Positions 32,281 to 40,106 of a stretch of 48,136 nt of DNA are shown in pieces. Source of the stretch: a virus; IMG/VR virus record IMGVR_UViG_3300033064_003319, positions 1 to 48,136 of that record. The stretch is one strand, 5' to 3'. Each line of letters opens with the position of its first letter. Position 1 is the first letter of the stretch. The position numbers were made by a program, and so were the translations under genes. The notes below the pieces were generated by a model. That model searched no databases. It saw only the letters and a list, made by a program, of their open reading frames with translations, and had not been told where the DNA came from.

Positions 32281-32787
32281 ATGAAACAATTGGAAGTTAG
32301 CAACGACAAATTCAAAAATTTAGTTAGTAAAATCTGCCGGGATATTATAATTAGTGATTGGCGGCCAGATTATGTAGTAGGTATAGGACCGTCTGGTTTG
32401 TTAGCAGCAGTTATGATTAGTAATTATTTAAATGTGCCCATGCAATCAGTGGATATTAATTTAGTGGAAGGTGGCTCCACTAGCAATTTAGGTATGGCAG
32501 AAGATGCATTTGGATATGTAGATGCACCTAAAAATATTTTAATAGTTGACGATTTTAATAGTACCGGCTGTGTATTCAATTGGATCATAGAGGACTGGCC
32601 AAGTGGGTGTGTTCCGTCTAGCGCATGGTGGAATGAAGTTTGGAACAAAAATGTTCGATTTGCTGCTTTAGTAAATAACTTAACCAACACTTGTAATACT
32701 GAAATTGCATATACTGGAATGGAAATTGATATGACTGAAGATCCTGTAGCGGTATATTTTCCTTACTCTCAATGGTGGTCTAAATAA
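32281..32787 (+). CDS. Phosphoribosyltransferase-fold protein
   Basis: 168 residues from the ATG at 32281, chosen for the GAGG site; an in-frame ATG at 32227 would run through the previous ORF. YVVGIGPSGLLAAVMISNYLNVP and ILIVDDFNSTGCVFNWI (89-96 VDDFNSTG) match the PRTase fold and PRPP loop. It may salvage a base or act as a nucleotide sensor. Type and substrate are unknown; it lies next to a MazG-like gene and QueE. Confidence 0.7.
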   Translation: MKQLEVSNDKFKNLVSKICRDIIISDWRPDYVVGIGPSGLLAAVMISNYLNVPMQSVDINLVEGGSTSNLGMAEDAFGYVDAPKNILIVDDFNSTGCVFNWIIEDWPSGCVPSSAWWNEVWNKNVRFAALVNNLTNTCNTEIAYTGMEIDMTEDPVAVYFPYSQWWSK

Positions 32788-32789
32788 AG

Positions 32790-32818
32790 TTGAGTTTATT
32801 TGTAATAGAATGTATAAT
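32790..32818 (+). promoter_or_regulatory. Sigma70-type promoter giving a leaderless mazG transcript
   Basis: TTGAGT (32790-32795), 17 nt, TATAAT (32813-32818). The predicted start is at about 32825, which is the ATG of the MazG-like gene. Confidence 0.7.
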
Positions 32819-32824
32819 ATATAT

Positions 32825-33097
32825 ATGAACAAACAAACTCAAGAAGTGCTAATTATCCTCCAAGAAGAATGCGCTGAAGTAATTCAAGCAATTAGTAAAT
32901 GTTTTCGTTTTGGACTTGATAACTTTAAAGCAAATACAGTACAAACTAATGTACAACATCTAGAAGAGGAATTAGGAGATTTGATTGCAATGATGAATAT
33001 TCTTGTGGAATCAGGTATCATTAATCAAAGTACAATTGATGCGGCTGCGGTAAGTAAAATACAAAAATTAAAGAAATGGTCAAATATATATGAGTAA
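32825..33097 (+). CDS. mazG: MazG-like nucleotide pyrophosphohydrolase
   Basis: 90 residues from the ATG at 32825. An in-frame ATG at 32810 overlaps the -10 box and would not be on the mRNA. All-alpha NTP pyrophosphohydrolase motifs: LQEECAEVIQAISK (EExxE) and HLEEELGDLIAMMN (EExxD). It is a short single-domain form common in phages, thought to adjust (p)ppGpp or dNTP levels; the substrate is not certain. It overlaps QueE by ATGA. Confidence 0.8.
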   Translation: MNKQTQEVLIILQEECAEVIQAISKCFRFGLDNFKANTVQTNVQHLEEELGDLIAMMNILVESGIINQSTIDAAAVSKIQKLKKWSNIYE

Positions 33098-33944
33098 AAT
33101 TAAAGTAAGTGAATTGTTCTATTCCATACAAGGTGAAGGCAGATATATGGGAGTTCCTAGCGTGTTTCTTAGGACTTTTGGCTGCAACTTTACCTGTAGC
33201 GGGTTTGGCATGCCCAGAGGAGAACGCAGTGTCGAAGCAACTACCATCGCTACACAGGCAATTAACTTTACAGACTATAACAAGCTACCATTAGTCAGTA
33301 CTGGTTGCGATAGTTATGCTTCGTGGATGCCTGAATTTAAAAATCTTAGTCCTATGCTAACTGATGATGCTATTGCATCACGTATTGTAGAAATTCTACC
33401 TAAAAACATATGGGCAGACGCGCATTTAGTTATTACAGGCGGTGAACCATTGTTAGGTTGGCAGCGAGCGTATCCTGAATTACTTAATAACAATAAGATG
33501 TCAGATCTTAAAGAAATTACGTTTGAAACAAATGGTACTCAGGTGTTAACACCTGTATTTAAAGAAGAGTTATTAAAATGGAAGTCTGCCAATCAACATT
33601 TAAATAGAGAAATTACATTTAGTGTAAGTGCCAAACTCCCGTGTAGTGGCGAAAAATGGGAAAATGCAATCAAGCCATCTATAGTGTGTGAATATGAACA
33701 AGTTGGCACTGCTTATTTGAAGTTTGTTATTGCTACTGAAGAAGACCTTACAGATGCATTACGTGCAACAGAAGAATTTCGCGCCGCTGGATTTAAAGGA
33801 TATGTGTACCTAATGCCAGTAGGTGGTGTTGAATCAGTGTATGCTTTAAATAATAAAGCAGTAGCATTAATGGCAATGAATAACGGACTGCGTTATAGTG
33901 ATCGATTGCAAGTTCCCCTCTTTAAAAACGCATGGGCAACTTAA
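33090..33944 (+). CDS. queE: 7-carboxy-7-deazaguanine synthase, radical SAM (QueE)
   Basis: 284 residues. SELFYSIQGEGRYMGVPSVFLRTFGC is the QueE signature. Of the CX3CX2C cluster only Cys32 and Cys36 are close together; the residue expected as third Cys is Phe39. A Cys73 in TGCDSYASW, like the normal CDTPYxW, lies ~37 residues later, so the cluster seems interrupted by an insertion. ITGGEPLLGWQ (SAM-binding GGE) is intact. It makes the 7-deazaguanine core used for modified bases. Confidence 0.88.
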   Translation: MSKIKVSELFYSIQGEGRYMGVPSVFLRTFGCNFTCSGFGMPRGERSVEATTIATQAINFTDYNKLPLVSTGCDSYASWMPEFKNLSPMLTDDAIASRIVEILPKNIWADAHLVITGGEPLLGWQRAYPELLNNNKMSDLKEITFETNGTQVLTPVFKEELLKWKSANQHLNREITFSVSAKLPCSGEKWENAIKPSIVCEYEQVGTAYLKFVIATEEDLTDALRATEEFRAAGFKGYVYLMPVGGVESVYALNNKAVALMAMNNGLRYSDRLQVPLFKNAWAT

Positions 33945-33945
33945 T

Positions 33946-34161
33946 ATGATAAGTGATGGTATATCAAATATATTTGATACTTATTGGTCTTTAAAATTTG
34001 CGTTGCTCCCTCATCGCTGTATTAAAAGCAATAAGTGGATATGGCTTACTCTTGCGTATCGAGGTGAAACATTAATCAGATATGATATAGAGCGGTTTAA
34101 ACGTATAACATGGATGTCTAAACAAGAATTTTTATTTTATGAATTACGAGGTCTGGAATGA
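33946..34161 (+). CDS. Small conserved phage protein
   Basis: 71 residues from the ATG at 33946 (an in-frame ATG at 33898 lies inside queE). It has two Trp-rich stretches (IFDTYWSLKFALLPHRCIKSNKWIWLTLAYRGETLIRYD) and an amphipathic end (MSKQEFLFYELRG). No family name; overlaps the next gene by ATGA, so probably in one operon with queE and the genes below. Confidence 0.6.
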   Translation: MISDGISNIFDTYWSLKFALLPHRCIKSNKWIWLTLAYRGETLIRYDIERFKRITWMSKQEFLFYELRGLE

Positions 34162-34604
34162 AACAATTAATTAATAAATTATTTGGTATTGACAAACTAA
34201 TAGCTGCTAAAAATAAAGCAGAAAAAGAATATACAGAAATCGCTGCCAGAGTAGAACAATCAGTGGAAAGAGAAGCAGTTGCTCTTGAATCAGAACGGGT
34301 TGCTAAATTGACCCCAAAAGCATTAGCTACTGAAAATAAAGAACCGTGGGTCGCAGTAATGGACACACATGTTAACAAAGATAATTTGCGTAATGGTTTC
34401 TTTGAGCTTGACTGGAATGAGTATTTTGTGTTACAATTACGTACTGCAGGATATCCTGGAAACACAGACGAAGAAACAGTTGATATCTGGTTCACAGAAC
34501 TTTGCAGGAACGTAGGAGCAGAAGATGGTGTTAACATGGATCGACGTGGTTCAGGTTTCATCAATGTTAATGACTTAGGAAATGGCAGAACAGAGGTAAG
34601 CTAA
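34158..34604 (+). CDS. Conserved T4-like phage protein (DTHVNKDN/GFFELDWNEYFV)
   Basis: 148 residues. N-terminal ~60 residues are a charged coiled coil; the C-terminal ~90 hold WVAVMDTHVNKDNLRNGFFELDWNEYFVLQLRTAGY and TVDIWFTELCRN, a pattern that I have seen across T4-like marine phages. Function unknown. It ends at the RNase H start (TAATG overlap), so a replication-associated role is a reasonable guess. Confidence 0.7.
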   Translation: MKQLINKLFGIDKLIAAKNKAEKEYTEIAARVEQSVEREAVALESERVAKLTPKALATENKEPWVAVMDTHVNKDNLRNGFFELDWNEYFVLQLRTAGYPGNTDEETVDIWFTELCRNVGAEDGVNMDRRGSGFINVNDLGNGRTEVS

Positions 34605-35596
34605 TGAAAAAAACTTTTATTCATCTTGATACAGCAAATACTTTTTTTAGAGCACGTCACGTAGTACGTGGTACTGCTGAAGAAAAAGTGGGCATGTGTT
34701 TGCAGACTGTATTAATGAGTCTGAGAAAAGCATGGCGTGATTTTAAAGCAGATCATGTAATTGTGCATCTCGAAGGCAGATCCTGGCGTAAGGATCACTA
34801 TGCTCCGTATAAACGACAGCGGACAGAAGCGCGTGCTGCGCAAAATCCACGAGAGCAGGAAGAGGATCGGCTGTTCTGGGCGACATTTGATGAATTTCAA
34901 GTATACATGACCAGTAAAACTAACACATCTGTTCTAAGACACTCTCAATTAGAAGCAGATGATTTAATTGCAGGATTTATTCAAGCACACCCGGATGATA
35001 TGCATGTTATTATTAGTACAGATGGAGATTTTGCTCAACTAATTGCTCCTAATGTACGGCAATACAATGGTGTTTCGGGCATCACAATTACTCACGAAGG
35101 GTATTTTGATGATAAAAATAAACGAGTAGTTGATAAGAAAACCAAAGAAGTCAAGCCAGCACCAGATCCAGAATGGATGCTATTTGAAAAATGCATGCGA
35201 GGTGATACTAGCGATAATATCTTTAGTGCATATCCAGGAGTACGTACTAAAGGCAGTAAAAATAAAGTGGGACTGCAAGAAGCATATGCAGATAGAGATT
35301 CTAAAGGATATAATTGGAATAATATGATGCTGCAACGATGGGTTGATCACGAGGGAGTTGAACATCGCGTATTAGATGACTTTAATCGTAATCGGTTGCT
35401 ATGCGATTTAACTGCACAGCCTGATGAAATTAAATTATTAATTAAGGAAACTATCCATACTGCAACAACTGCAGGTAAAAGTATCCCACAAGTTGGCGTA
35501 CATCTTATGAAATTTTGTAGTAAACATGACTTAGTAAAAATTGGCGAACAAATTCAGAGCTATGCAGATCCACTTAACGCAAGGTACCCCGTATGA
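34604..35596 (+). CDS. rnh: T4-type RNase H / 5'-3' exonuclease (FEN-like)
   Basis: 330 residues. FEN/PIN-like nuclease: TFIHLDTANTFFRARHVV at the start, EADDLIAGFI, ISTDGDFAQLI and KCMRGDTSDNI give the acidic metal cluster. T4 RNase H (305 aa) removes RNA primers from Okazaki fragments. It belongs with polymerase, clamp and clamp loader, although it sits 11 kb away from them. Start and stop overlap its neighbours. Confidence 0.9.
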   Translation: MKKTFIHLDTANTFFRARHVVRGTAEEKVGMCLQTVLMSLRKAWRDFKADHVIVHLEGRSWRKDHYAPYKRQRTEARAAQNPREQEEDRLFWATFDEFQVYMTSKTNTSVLRHSQLEADDLIAGFIQAHPDDMHVIISTDGDFAQLIAPNVRQYNGVSGITITHEGYFDDKNKRVVDKKTKEVKPAPDPEWMLFEKCMRGDTSDNIFSAYPGVRTKGSKNKVGLQEAYADRDSKGYNWNNMMLQRWVDHEGVEHRVLDDFNRNRLLCDLTAQPDEIKLLIKETIHTATTAGKSIPQVGVHLMKFCSKHDLVKIGEQIQSYADPLNARYPV

Positions 35597-36084
35597 CTTC
35601 AGTTGCTAAAATTTTAATTCCTGGTAAAGAATGGTTAATTACCAATAACAAAGAGAAAATTGGTTCGGTGGCAAGGGCATCAAAGGGGTTTGTGTTCATT
35701 CGAAAAGGAGAACATTTGAATTTTCAATATTTAACCGAGATTAATAAACAGTTCAGCATTAATATTCTTGAGGATAGCTTGTTAAGCACTAATATTGTAT
35801 TGGCAGATGTTACTAATTTTTCTATCTACGACTTCCCGTGTAGCTCAAAACCGTTTGACCCGGTATACAGTGTTAAAGAAAAACTACCTTTATATACTAA
35901 AAGCAATAAAAGCGTTAGTCAATACTGTGCCGGCTATTATCTTATTCAATTTAAAAAAGGATGGGTTAAAAGTTTTTGTCCAAAATTGATTACACTGGAG
36001 AGATATCCTTTTCAAGGCCCTTATACTAATACTAGCTCGATGAAAACGGCATTAACTATTTTGAATAAGGCAGGCAAGCAATGA
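35593..36084 (+). CDS. Conserved phage protein, unknown function
   Basis: 163 residues, coupled by ATGA to RNase H and to the next gene. Beta-rich start (KILIPGKEWLITNNKEKIGSVARASKGFVFIRKGE), with LPLYTKSNKSVSQYCAGYYLIQFKKGWVKSFCPK later. I do not recognise a named domain, but the style is that of a conserved T4-like protein. The three Cys are not arranged as a zinc site. Confidence 0.65.
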   Translation: MTSVAKILIPGKEWLITNNKEKIGSVARASKGFVFIRKGEHLNFQYLTEINKQFSINILEDSLLSTNIVLADVTNFSIYDFPCSSKPFDPVYSVKEKLPLYTKSNKSVSQYCAGYYLIQFKKGWVKSFCPKLITLERYPFQGPYTNTSSMKTALTILNKAGKQ

Positions 36085-36302
36085 AACAGCTCAATACACT
36101 ACCTATTGAAGATTTTTTAGATAACGCACGAGTTGCAATTAAGTCTAATCAAAAAAATATGACATTATCTATTAAAGAAGTTTCTGATTTACAAAATAGT
36201 CTAAGTATTGTTATGACTAGATTAAGCGGTGAATTAGATAAATTAGTACTAAACACTTCTAACAATAATGTTGAAATTAGAGTGGATGGCGGTAATTTTT
36301 AG
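36081..36302 (+). CDS. Small coiled-coil protein
   Basis: 73 residues, nearly all helix (IEDFLDNARVAIKSNQKNMTLSIKEVSDLQNSLSIVMTRLSGELDKL), then a short beta-like tail (VEIRVDGGNF). It overlaps its upstream neighbour by ATGA. Likely an oligomeric adaptor; no function known. Confidence 0.6.
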   Translation: MKQLNTLPIEDFLDNARVAIKSNQKNMTLSIKEVSDLQNSLSIVMTRLSGELDKLVLNTSNNNVEIRVDGGNF

Positions 36303-36339
36303 TTAGATATACTAAATATACAGAATGGAGATTTTGTAT

Positions 36340-36411
36340 ATGATAATTAATGATCGGATGTACTCACTAAAATATAATTCCTTAAAATTAAAAGGAGTTA
36401 TAAGTGAGTAG
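36340..36411 (+). CDS. Possible 23-aa leader ORF
   Basis: ATG at 36340 with GGAG upstream; the 23-codon frame runs to TAG at 36409 and overlaps the GTG start of the next gene. It may be a leader peptide or chance. The 101-nt gap 36303-36403 holds nothing else. Confidence 0.25.
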   Translation: MIINDRMYSLKYNSLKLKGVISE

Positions 36412-36703
36412 ACCAAAACCAAAGGTATTGTTGGAAATCACCAATAAGAAAACTTATAAAACAGAGCAAGTACTGGAATCAGAAGCTATTTGGGCAGTAT
36501 TTTATCTAGACAACCCTATTAATTTAAAAACTAGTAGTCTTGTAGTACAACAACTAGGACCAAAATATAAAAAAGTTAGTTTTTCTAATTCTGGACATGC
36601 TATTAATCTTGCAGAGAAATTAAATAAGTTATTTTCTTCAAAAGATTTTTCAGTATATAAGTTAACTACTGGTGAAAAATTAGTCGATGATTCAATCATC
36701 TGA
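36404..36703 (+). CDS. Conserved T4-like phage protein
   Basis: 99 residues with a GTG start and AAGGAG upstream. Pattern: RPKPKVLLEITNKKTYKTEQVLESEAIWAVFYLD...GPKYKKVSFSNSGHAINLAEKLNKLF, which I associate with T4-like cyanophages. Basic N-terminus and an alpha/beta body. No function is known. It overlaps the next gene by 17 nt. Confidence 0.7.
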   Translation: MSRPKPKVLLEITNKKTYKTEQVLESEAIWAVFYLDNPINLKTSSLVVQQLGPKYKKVSFSNSGHAINLAEKLNKLFSSKDFSVYKLTTGEKLVDDSII

Positions 36704-37052
36704 AATTACTAAAAAAGTTCTGGAGATAACCAATCCTGCAGCAACACCTCTAGATTTTCAATCAGCATTAACTAGATGGTGGGCGAATCGCCGAAAAAAA
36801 GTACAAGGTGGATTGAGATTGACTGAGGATGGCTTTGCTGCACTTCAGTCAGCCCAGATTGAATCTTATAAAGTAAAATTTGAGGAGCCTCTTCTACTTA
36901 CAAATCAGTTGATCATATGGTTAGATCACTATATTGAATGTCCGTTTTATCTCAATTGCAAAGAGATTTATGTGTTCAACGAGAGCATGGCTATACAATT
37001 GATGTTATTCTCCGGTGATATCCAAAAATTTAGTGCTGCGAAAGCAAAATAG
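36687..37052 (+). CDS. Conserved phage protein (TRWWANRRKKVQGGLRLTEDGF)
   Basis: 121 residues. Has SALTRWWANRRKKVQGGLRLTEDGFAALQS and LTNQLIIWLDHYIECPFYLNCKEIYVFNESMAIQLMLFSGDI, a compact soluble protein of a pattern seen in several phage groups. No catalytic motif. It closes the operon that starts near queE; a new promoter follows. Confidence 0.65.
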   Translation: MIQSSEITKKVLEITNPAATPLDFQSALTRWWANRRKKVQGGLRLTEDGFAALQSAQIESYKVKFEEPLLLTNQLIIWLDHYIECPFYLNCKEIYVFNESMAIQLMLFSGDIQKFSAAKAK

Positions 37053-37063
37053 CTAAAAAATAC

Positions 37064-37092
37064 TTGACTATCGTCATTCTTTCCTGTATAAT
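37064..37092 (+). promoter_or_regulatory. Sigma70-type promoter for moxR
   Basis: TTGACT (37064-37069), 17 nt, TATAAT (37087-37092). Downstream, ATATTGA (37099-37105) and TCAATAT (37118-37124) could form a leader hairpin. Confidence 0.8.
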
Positions 37093-37150
37093 AGTTATAT
37101 ATTGATGCATATTGCAGTCAATATTACTTTAACCCACTTGAAAGAATATT

Positions 37151-38233
37151 ATGGCAGAGCAAATTTCATCAAATCGTACAGTTACCCCAAACGCTGCAAA
37201 ACGCAGCATCCGCAAGTGTATCAATATCCAGCGCCCAGTATTCATGTGGGGCCCGCCAGGTATTGGAAAATCCGATATTGTTAAACAAATTGGCGACGAC
37301 GCCGGACGTGAAGTAATTGATGTTCGACTGTCGTTGTGGGAGCCTACTGATATTAAAGGTATTCCTTTTTACAATGCTGCACTAGGAACCATGTCTTGGG
37401 CACCCCCTTCAGAATTGCCCACTGATCCGAATAGTACTGCTATCTTGTTTCTAGATGAATTGAATTCTGCTGCCCCTGCTACTCAAGCGGCTGCATTTCA
37501 GTTGGTGTTGAATCGTCGCGTGGGCACTTATATCTTACCAAAAGGTGTAAGCATTGTTGCTGCAGGCAATCGGGAAGCAGATAAAGGTGTTACATACCGC
37601 ATGCCTGCACCACTTGCTAATCGGTTTGTGCATTTGGAACTATGTTCTGATTTTGATGACTGGCTACAATGGGCTACAACCAACATGATTCATGAGCATG
37701 TTGTTGGATATTTGTCTTTTGCTAAACAGGATCTGTATGATTTTGATCCGCGTAGTGCAAGTCGGGCATTTGCTACTCCGCGTTCATGGTGCTTCGTAAG
37801 CGAACTATTGATGGATAATGATTTGCCAGTAAGTATTCTCACTGACCTTGTTGCAGGCGCAATTGGTGAAGGTCTTGCTATTAAGTTTATGGCGCATCGT
37901 AAAATTGCTGCACAAATGCCTAACCCAGCAGATATTTTAAGTGGCAAAGTTAAGAAATCTGATATCAAAGAAATTTCAGCAATGTATTCGTTGACAGTTT
38001 CCATGTGTTATGAGTTGCAAACTGCACATCAAAAGAAAGTTGACAATTGGGATGCTATGGCAGATTGCTTCTTTGCGTTCATGATGGATAACTTTCCAAC
38101 TGAATTAGTTGTCATGGGGGCTAAAGTAGCGTTGACAAATTATGCATTGCCGTTTGATGCATCCAAGTTGAAAAACTTCGATCGGTTCCATGAACAATTT
38201 GGTAAGTACATTATTTCAGCAATGAAGAATTAA
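37151..38233 (+). CDS. moxR: MoxR-type AAA+ ATPase
   Basis: 360 residues. Walker A GPPGIGKS (34-41), RLSLWEPTDIKGIP, Walker B AILFLDELNSA, sensor AAGNREADKGVTYRMPAPLANRF. The MoxR family pairs with VWA-domain proteins as chaperones that insert metals or remodel partners; here a VWA metallopeptidase-like gene follows after a short gene. It has its own promoter and ends in a strong terminator. The target in phage infection is unknown. Confidence 0.88.
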   Translation: MAEQISSNRTVTPNAAKRSIRKCINIQRPVFMWGPPGIGKSDIVKQIGDDAGREVIDVRLSLWEPTDIKGIPFYNAALGTMSWAPPSELPTDPNSTAILFLDELNSAAPATQAAAFQLVLNRRVGTYILPKGVSIVAAGNREADKGVTYRMPAPLANRFVHLELCSDFDDWLQWATTNMIHEHVVGYLSFAKQDLYDFDPRSASRAFATPRSWCFVSELLMDNDLPVSILTDLVAGAIGEGLAIKFMAHRKIAAQMPNPADILSGKVKKSDIKEISAMYSLTVSMCYELQTAHQKKVDNWDAMADCFFAFMMDNFPTELVVMGAKVALTNYALPFDASKLKNFDRFHEQFGKYIISAMKN

Positions 38234-38235
38234 AC

Positions 38236-38255
38236 AAAAGGGCATATGCCCTTTT
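38236..38255. terminator. Palindromic terminator
   Basis: Perfect inverted repeat AAAAGGGCAT/ATGCCCTTTT; it ends in TTTT on either strand and lies 2 nt after the moxR stop. Confidence 0.8.
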
Positions 38256-38285
38256 ATCATTTATTAACAATAGAAAGGACATTAG

Positions 38286-38480
38286 ATGACCATTATTACA
38301 AGATCCGATAAACTAGGGTGGGATATTGTAATTTCTGCTGCGAACGGCACTACAGTTCGCTCTATTATCAAATGCCAAGGCGGTTTTATGATAGTAAATG
38401 GATTTCTTACTCCTGACACTAGTATCTTTCAATCATCATTTCGCAGCGCTATTAGACTAATAAGGGCTGGACAGATCTAA
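38286..38480 (+). CDS. Small conserved protein
   Basis: 64 residues with AAAGGA upstream. Beta-rich (LGWDIVISAANGTTVRSIIKCQGGFMIVNGFLTPDT), followed by a short helix SFRSAIRLIRAGQ. No named family. It lies between the moxR terminator and the VWA promoter; no promoter of its own is evident, so it may rely on read-through. Confidence 0.55.
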   Translation: MTIITRSDKLGWDIVISAANGTTVRSIIKCQGGFMIVNGFLTPDTSIFQSSFRSAIRLIRAGQI

Positions 38481-38485
38481 TTTGC

Positions 38486-38514
38486 TTGACGTCGTACTAT
38501 ATATAATGTATAAT
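38486..38514 (+). promoter_or_regulatory. Sigma70-type promoter with perfect 8-bp dyad
   Basis: TTGACG (38486-38491), 17 nt, TATAAT (38509-38514). TGTATAAT (38507-38514) and ATTATACA (38518-38525) form a perfect dyad; the left arm is the -10 itself. Confidence 0.8.
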
Positions 38515-38539
38515 GTAATTATACACTCAGGAGTTATAA

Positions 38540-39757
38540 ATGACAAATACTACTACAAAGCGTACCAAGCAACTTAAAAATACCGAATTTACTGCTGTTG
38601 AAAAAAATAAAATTGTTGAAAAATTAGTTACTGCACGAGTAGGACTACTTCTGCGGCATCCGTTTTTTGGAAATCTAGCTACACGAATGCAGCTAGTTGA
38701 TGCAAGTGACTGGCTTGGAACACTTGCAACAGATGGCCGAAAATTTTACTTTTCTAATGATTTTGTACATCGTCTTACTCCTAAAGAAGCAGAGTTTGGA
38801 TTTGCACATGAAGTATTGCATAATGTGTTTGATCATATGGGACGCCGCAATGATAGAGATCCGGTGTTAAGTAACATTGCAGCCGACTATGCTGTTAATC
38901 AAATTCTTAAAGATGAAAAAATTGGTGAAGTACCTAGTTGGATTAAAATTTATCAGGATAATAAATATCGCGGGTGGTCTTATGAACAAATTTACGACGA
39001 CCTTTACGAAAAAGCTGACAAGATTGATATTAGCAGTTTAGGTGAACTGTTGGATGAACATCTTGAGGACGGCGATTCGGATGCACCCGGTAAGCCAACA
39101 CTAACAGACGAAGAAAAAAAGGAAATTCGGGACGAAATTAAAGAAGCAATGGTTGCAGCCGCACAAAGTGCTGGTGCCGGAAAAGTACCTGCATCTGTTG
39201 CTCGAATGATACAACAGTTCACTGAACCTAAAATGGATTGGCGGCAATTGTTACGTGCTGATATTCAAAGCATTTTACGAAGTAATTTTAGTTTTAGTCG
39301 CCCTAATCGTAAAAGTCAACACTGCGGCGCTATTTTGCCAGGCATGATGAACGAAGTAACTATTGATGTGAGTATTGCAATTGATATGAGCGGCAGTATT
39401 TCTGATGAACAAGGTAATGATTTCATGAGTGAAATTAAAGGTATCATGAATGAATTTCGTGACTTCACTTTAGAAGTATGGTGCTTTGATACTAAGATCT
39501 ATAATTACGAAAAGTTTACTGGGGATAATGCAGAAGCCATTACGGACTACCGTGTTACTGGTGGCGGTGGTACTGACTTCAGTGTAAACTTTGAATTTAT
39601 GAAAGAAAATGGTATTCACCCTAAGAAATTTATCATGTTTACTGATGGATATCCATGCGGGTCATGGGGAGATCCTGATTTCTGTGACACAATGTTTGTT
39701 ATTCATGGTAATGATACTATTGAATCACCGTTTGGTCAAACTGTATATTACAAATAA
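38540..39757 (+). CDS. VWA-domain protein with metallopeptidase motif
   Basis: 405 residues with AGGAG upstream. N-terminal part with HEVLH (90-94, an HExxH zinc motif; DUF2201-like). C-terminal VWA-like domain with SIAIDMSGSIS, a MIDAS DxSxS from Asp282. The middle is acidic and low-complexity. Pairs with MoxR in many bacteria and T4-like phages. It may be a metal-dependent peptidase or a dead scaffold; the sequence cannot decide. Confidence 0.82.
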   Translation: MTNTTTKRTKQLKNTEFTAVEKNKIVEKLVTARVGLLLRHPFFGNLATRMQLVDASDWLGTLATDGRKFYFSNDFVHRLTPKEAEFGFAHEVLHNVFDHMGRRNDRDPVLSNIAADYAVNQILKDEKIGEVPSWIKIYQDNKYRGWSYEQIYDDLYEKADKIDISSLGELLDEHLEDGDSDAPGKPTLTDEEKKEIRDEIKEAMVAAAQSAGAGKVPASVARMIQQFTEPKMDWRQLLRADIQSILRSNFSFSRPNRKSQHCGAILPGMMNEVTIDVSIAIDMSGSISDEQGNDFMSEIKGIMNEFRDFTLEVWCFDTKIYNYEKFTGDNAEAITDYRVTGGGGTDFSVNFEFMKENGIHPKKFIMFTDGYPCGSWGDPDFCDTMFVIHGNDTIESPFGQTVYYK

Positions 39758-39794
39758 ATTAGCATCTGATTGCGTAGTATTCCCATATCATTTA

Positions 39795-39802
39795 CATAAA
39801 TA
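39795..39802 (+). promoter_or_regulatory. Late-type element CATAAATA
   Basis: Matches the late-type element, but it is only 12 nt before the next ATG, so the leader would be very short; weaker than the other copies. Confidence 0.3.
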
Positions 39803-39814
39803 AGTAGGTACTTA

Positions 39815-40096
39815 ATGTCATTACTACGCAACTCTGTTAATCCTTTGGAAGTTTTAAACTTACGCAAGTTAACGTTTATACCAGCACATTTTAAACGTAT
39901 AACAGTTAAAGAACCTGTTGATTGTAAAATGATAGAGCAATGGATTAATTACAATTTGAATAGTCGGTATGCTATCAAAAAAACTGTTGCAGTTAATCAA
40001 TTTAAGATATTGATTAAAGTTGTAGAAATAGGCATAGAAGATCATAAGGAAGTTACTATGCTAACATTAGCATGTCCTTATTTACATATAACTTAA
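39815..40096 (+). CDS. Small conserved protein, unknown
   Basis: 93 residues with TAGG upstream. Alternating beta and helix (LEVLNLRKLTFIPAHFKRITVKEPVDCKMIEQWINYNLNSRY, then FKILIKVVEIGIEDHKEVTMLTLACP). No domain recognised. It leads a run of tightly spaced genes ending with thymidylate synthase. Confidence 0.6.
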   Translation: MSLLRNSVNPLEVLNLRKLTFIPAHFKRITVKEPVDCKMIEQWINYNLNSRYAIKKTVAVNQFKILIKVVEIGIEDHKEVTMLTLACPYLHIT

Positions 40097-40106
40097 AGGA
40101 ATTTAA

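Noticed and set aside
2221-38525. Dyads at the -10 boxes as binding sites for one phage repressor
   Set aside because: The arm sequences differ at every promoter, so a single sequence-specific protein would not fit; kept only as a shared geometry.
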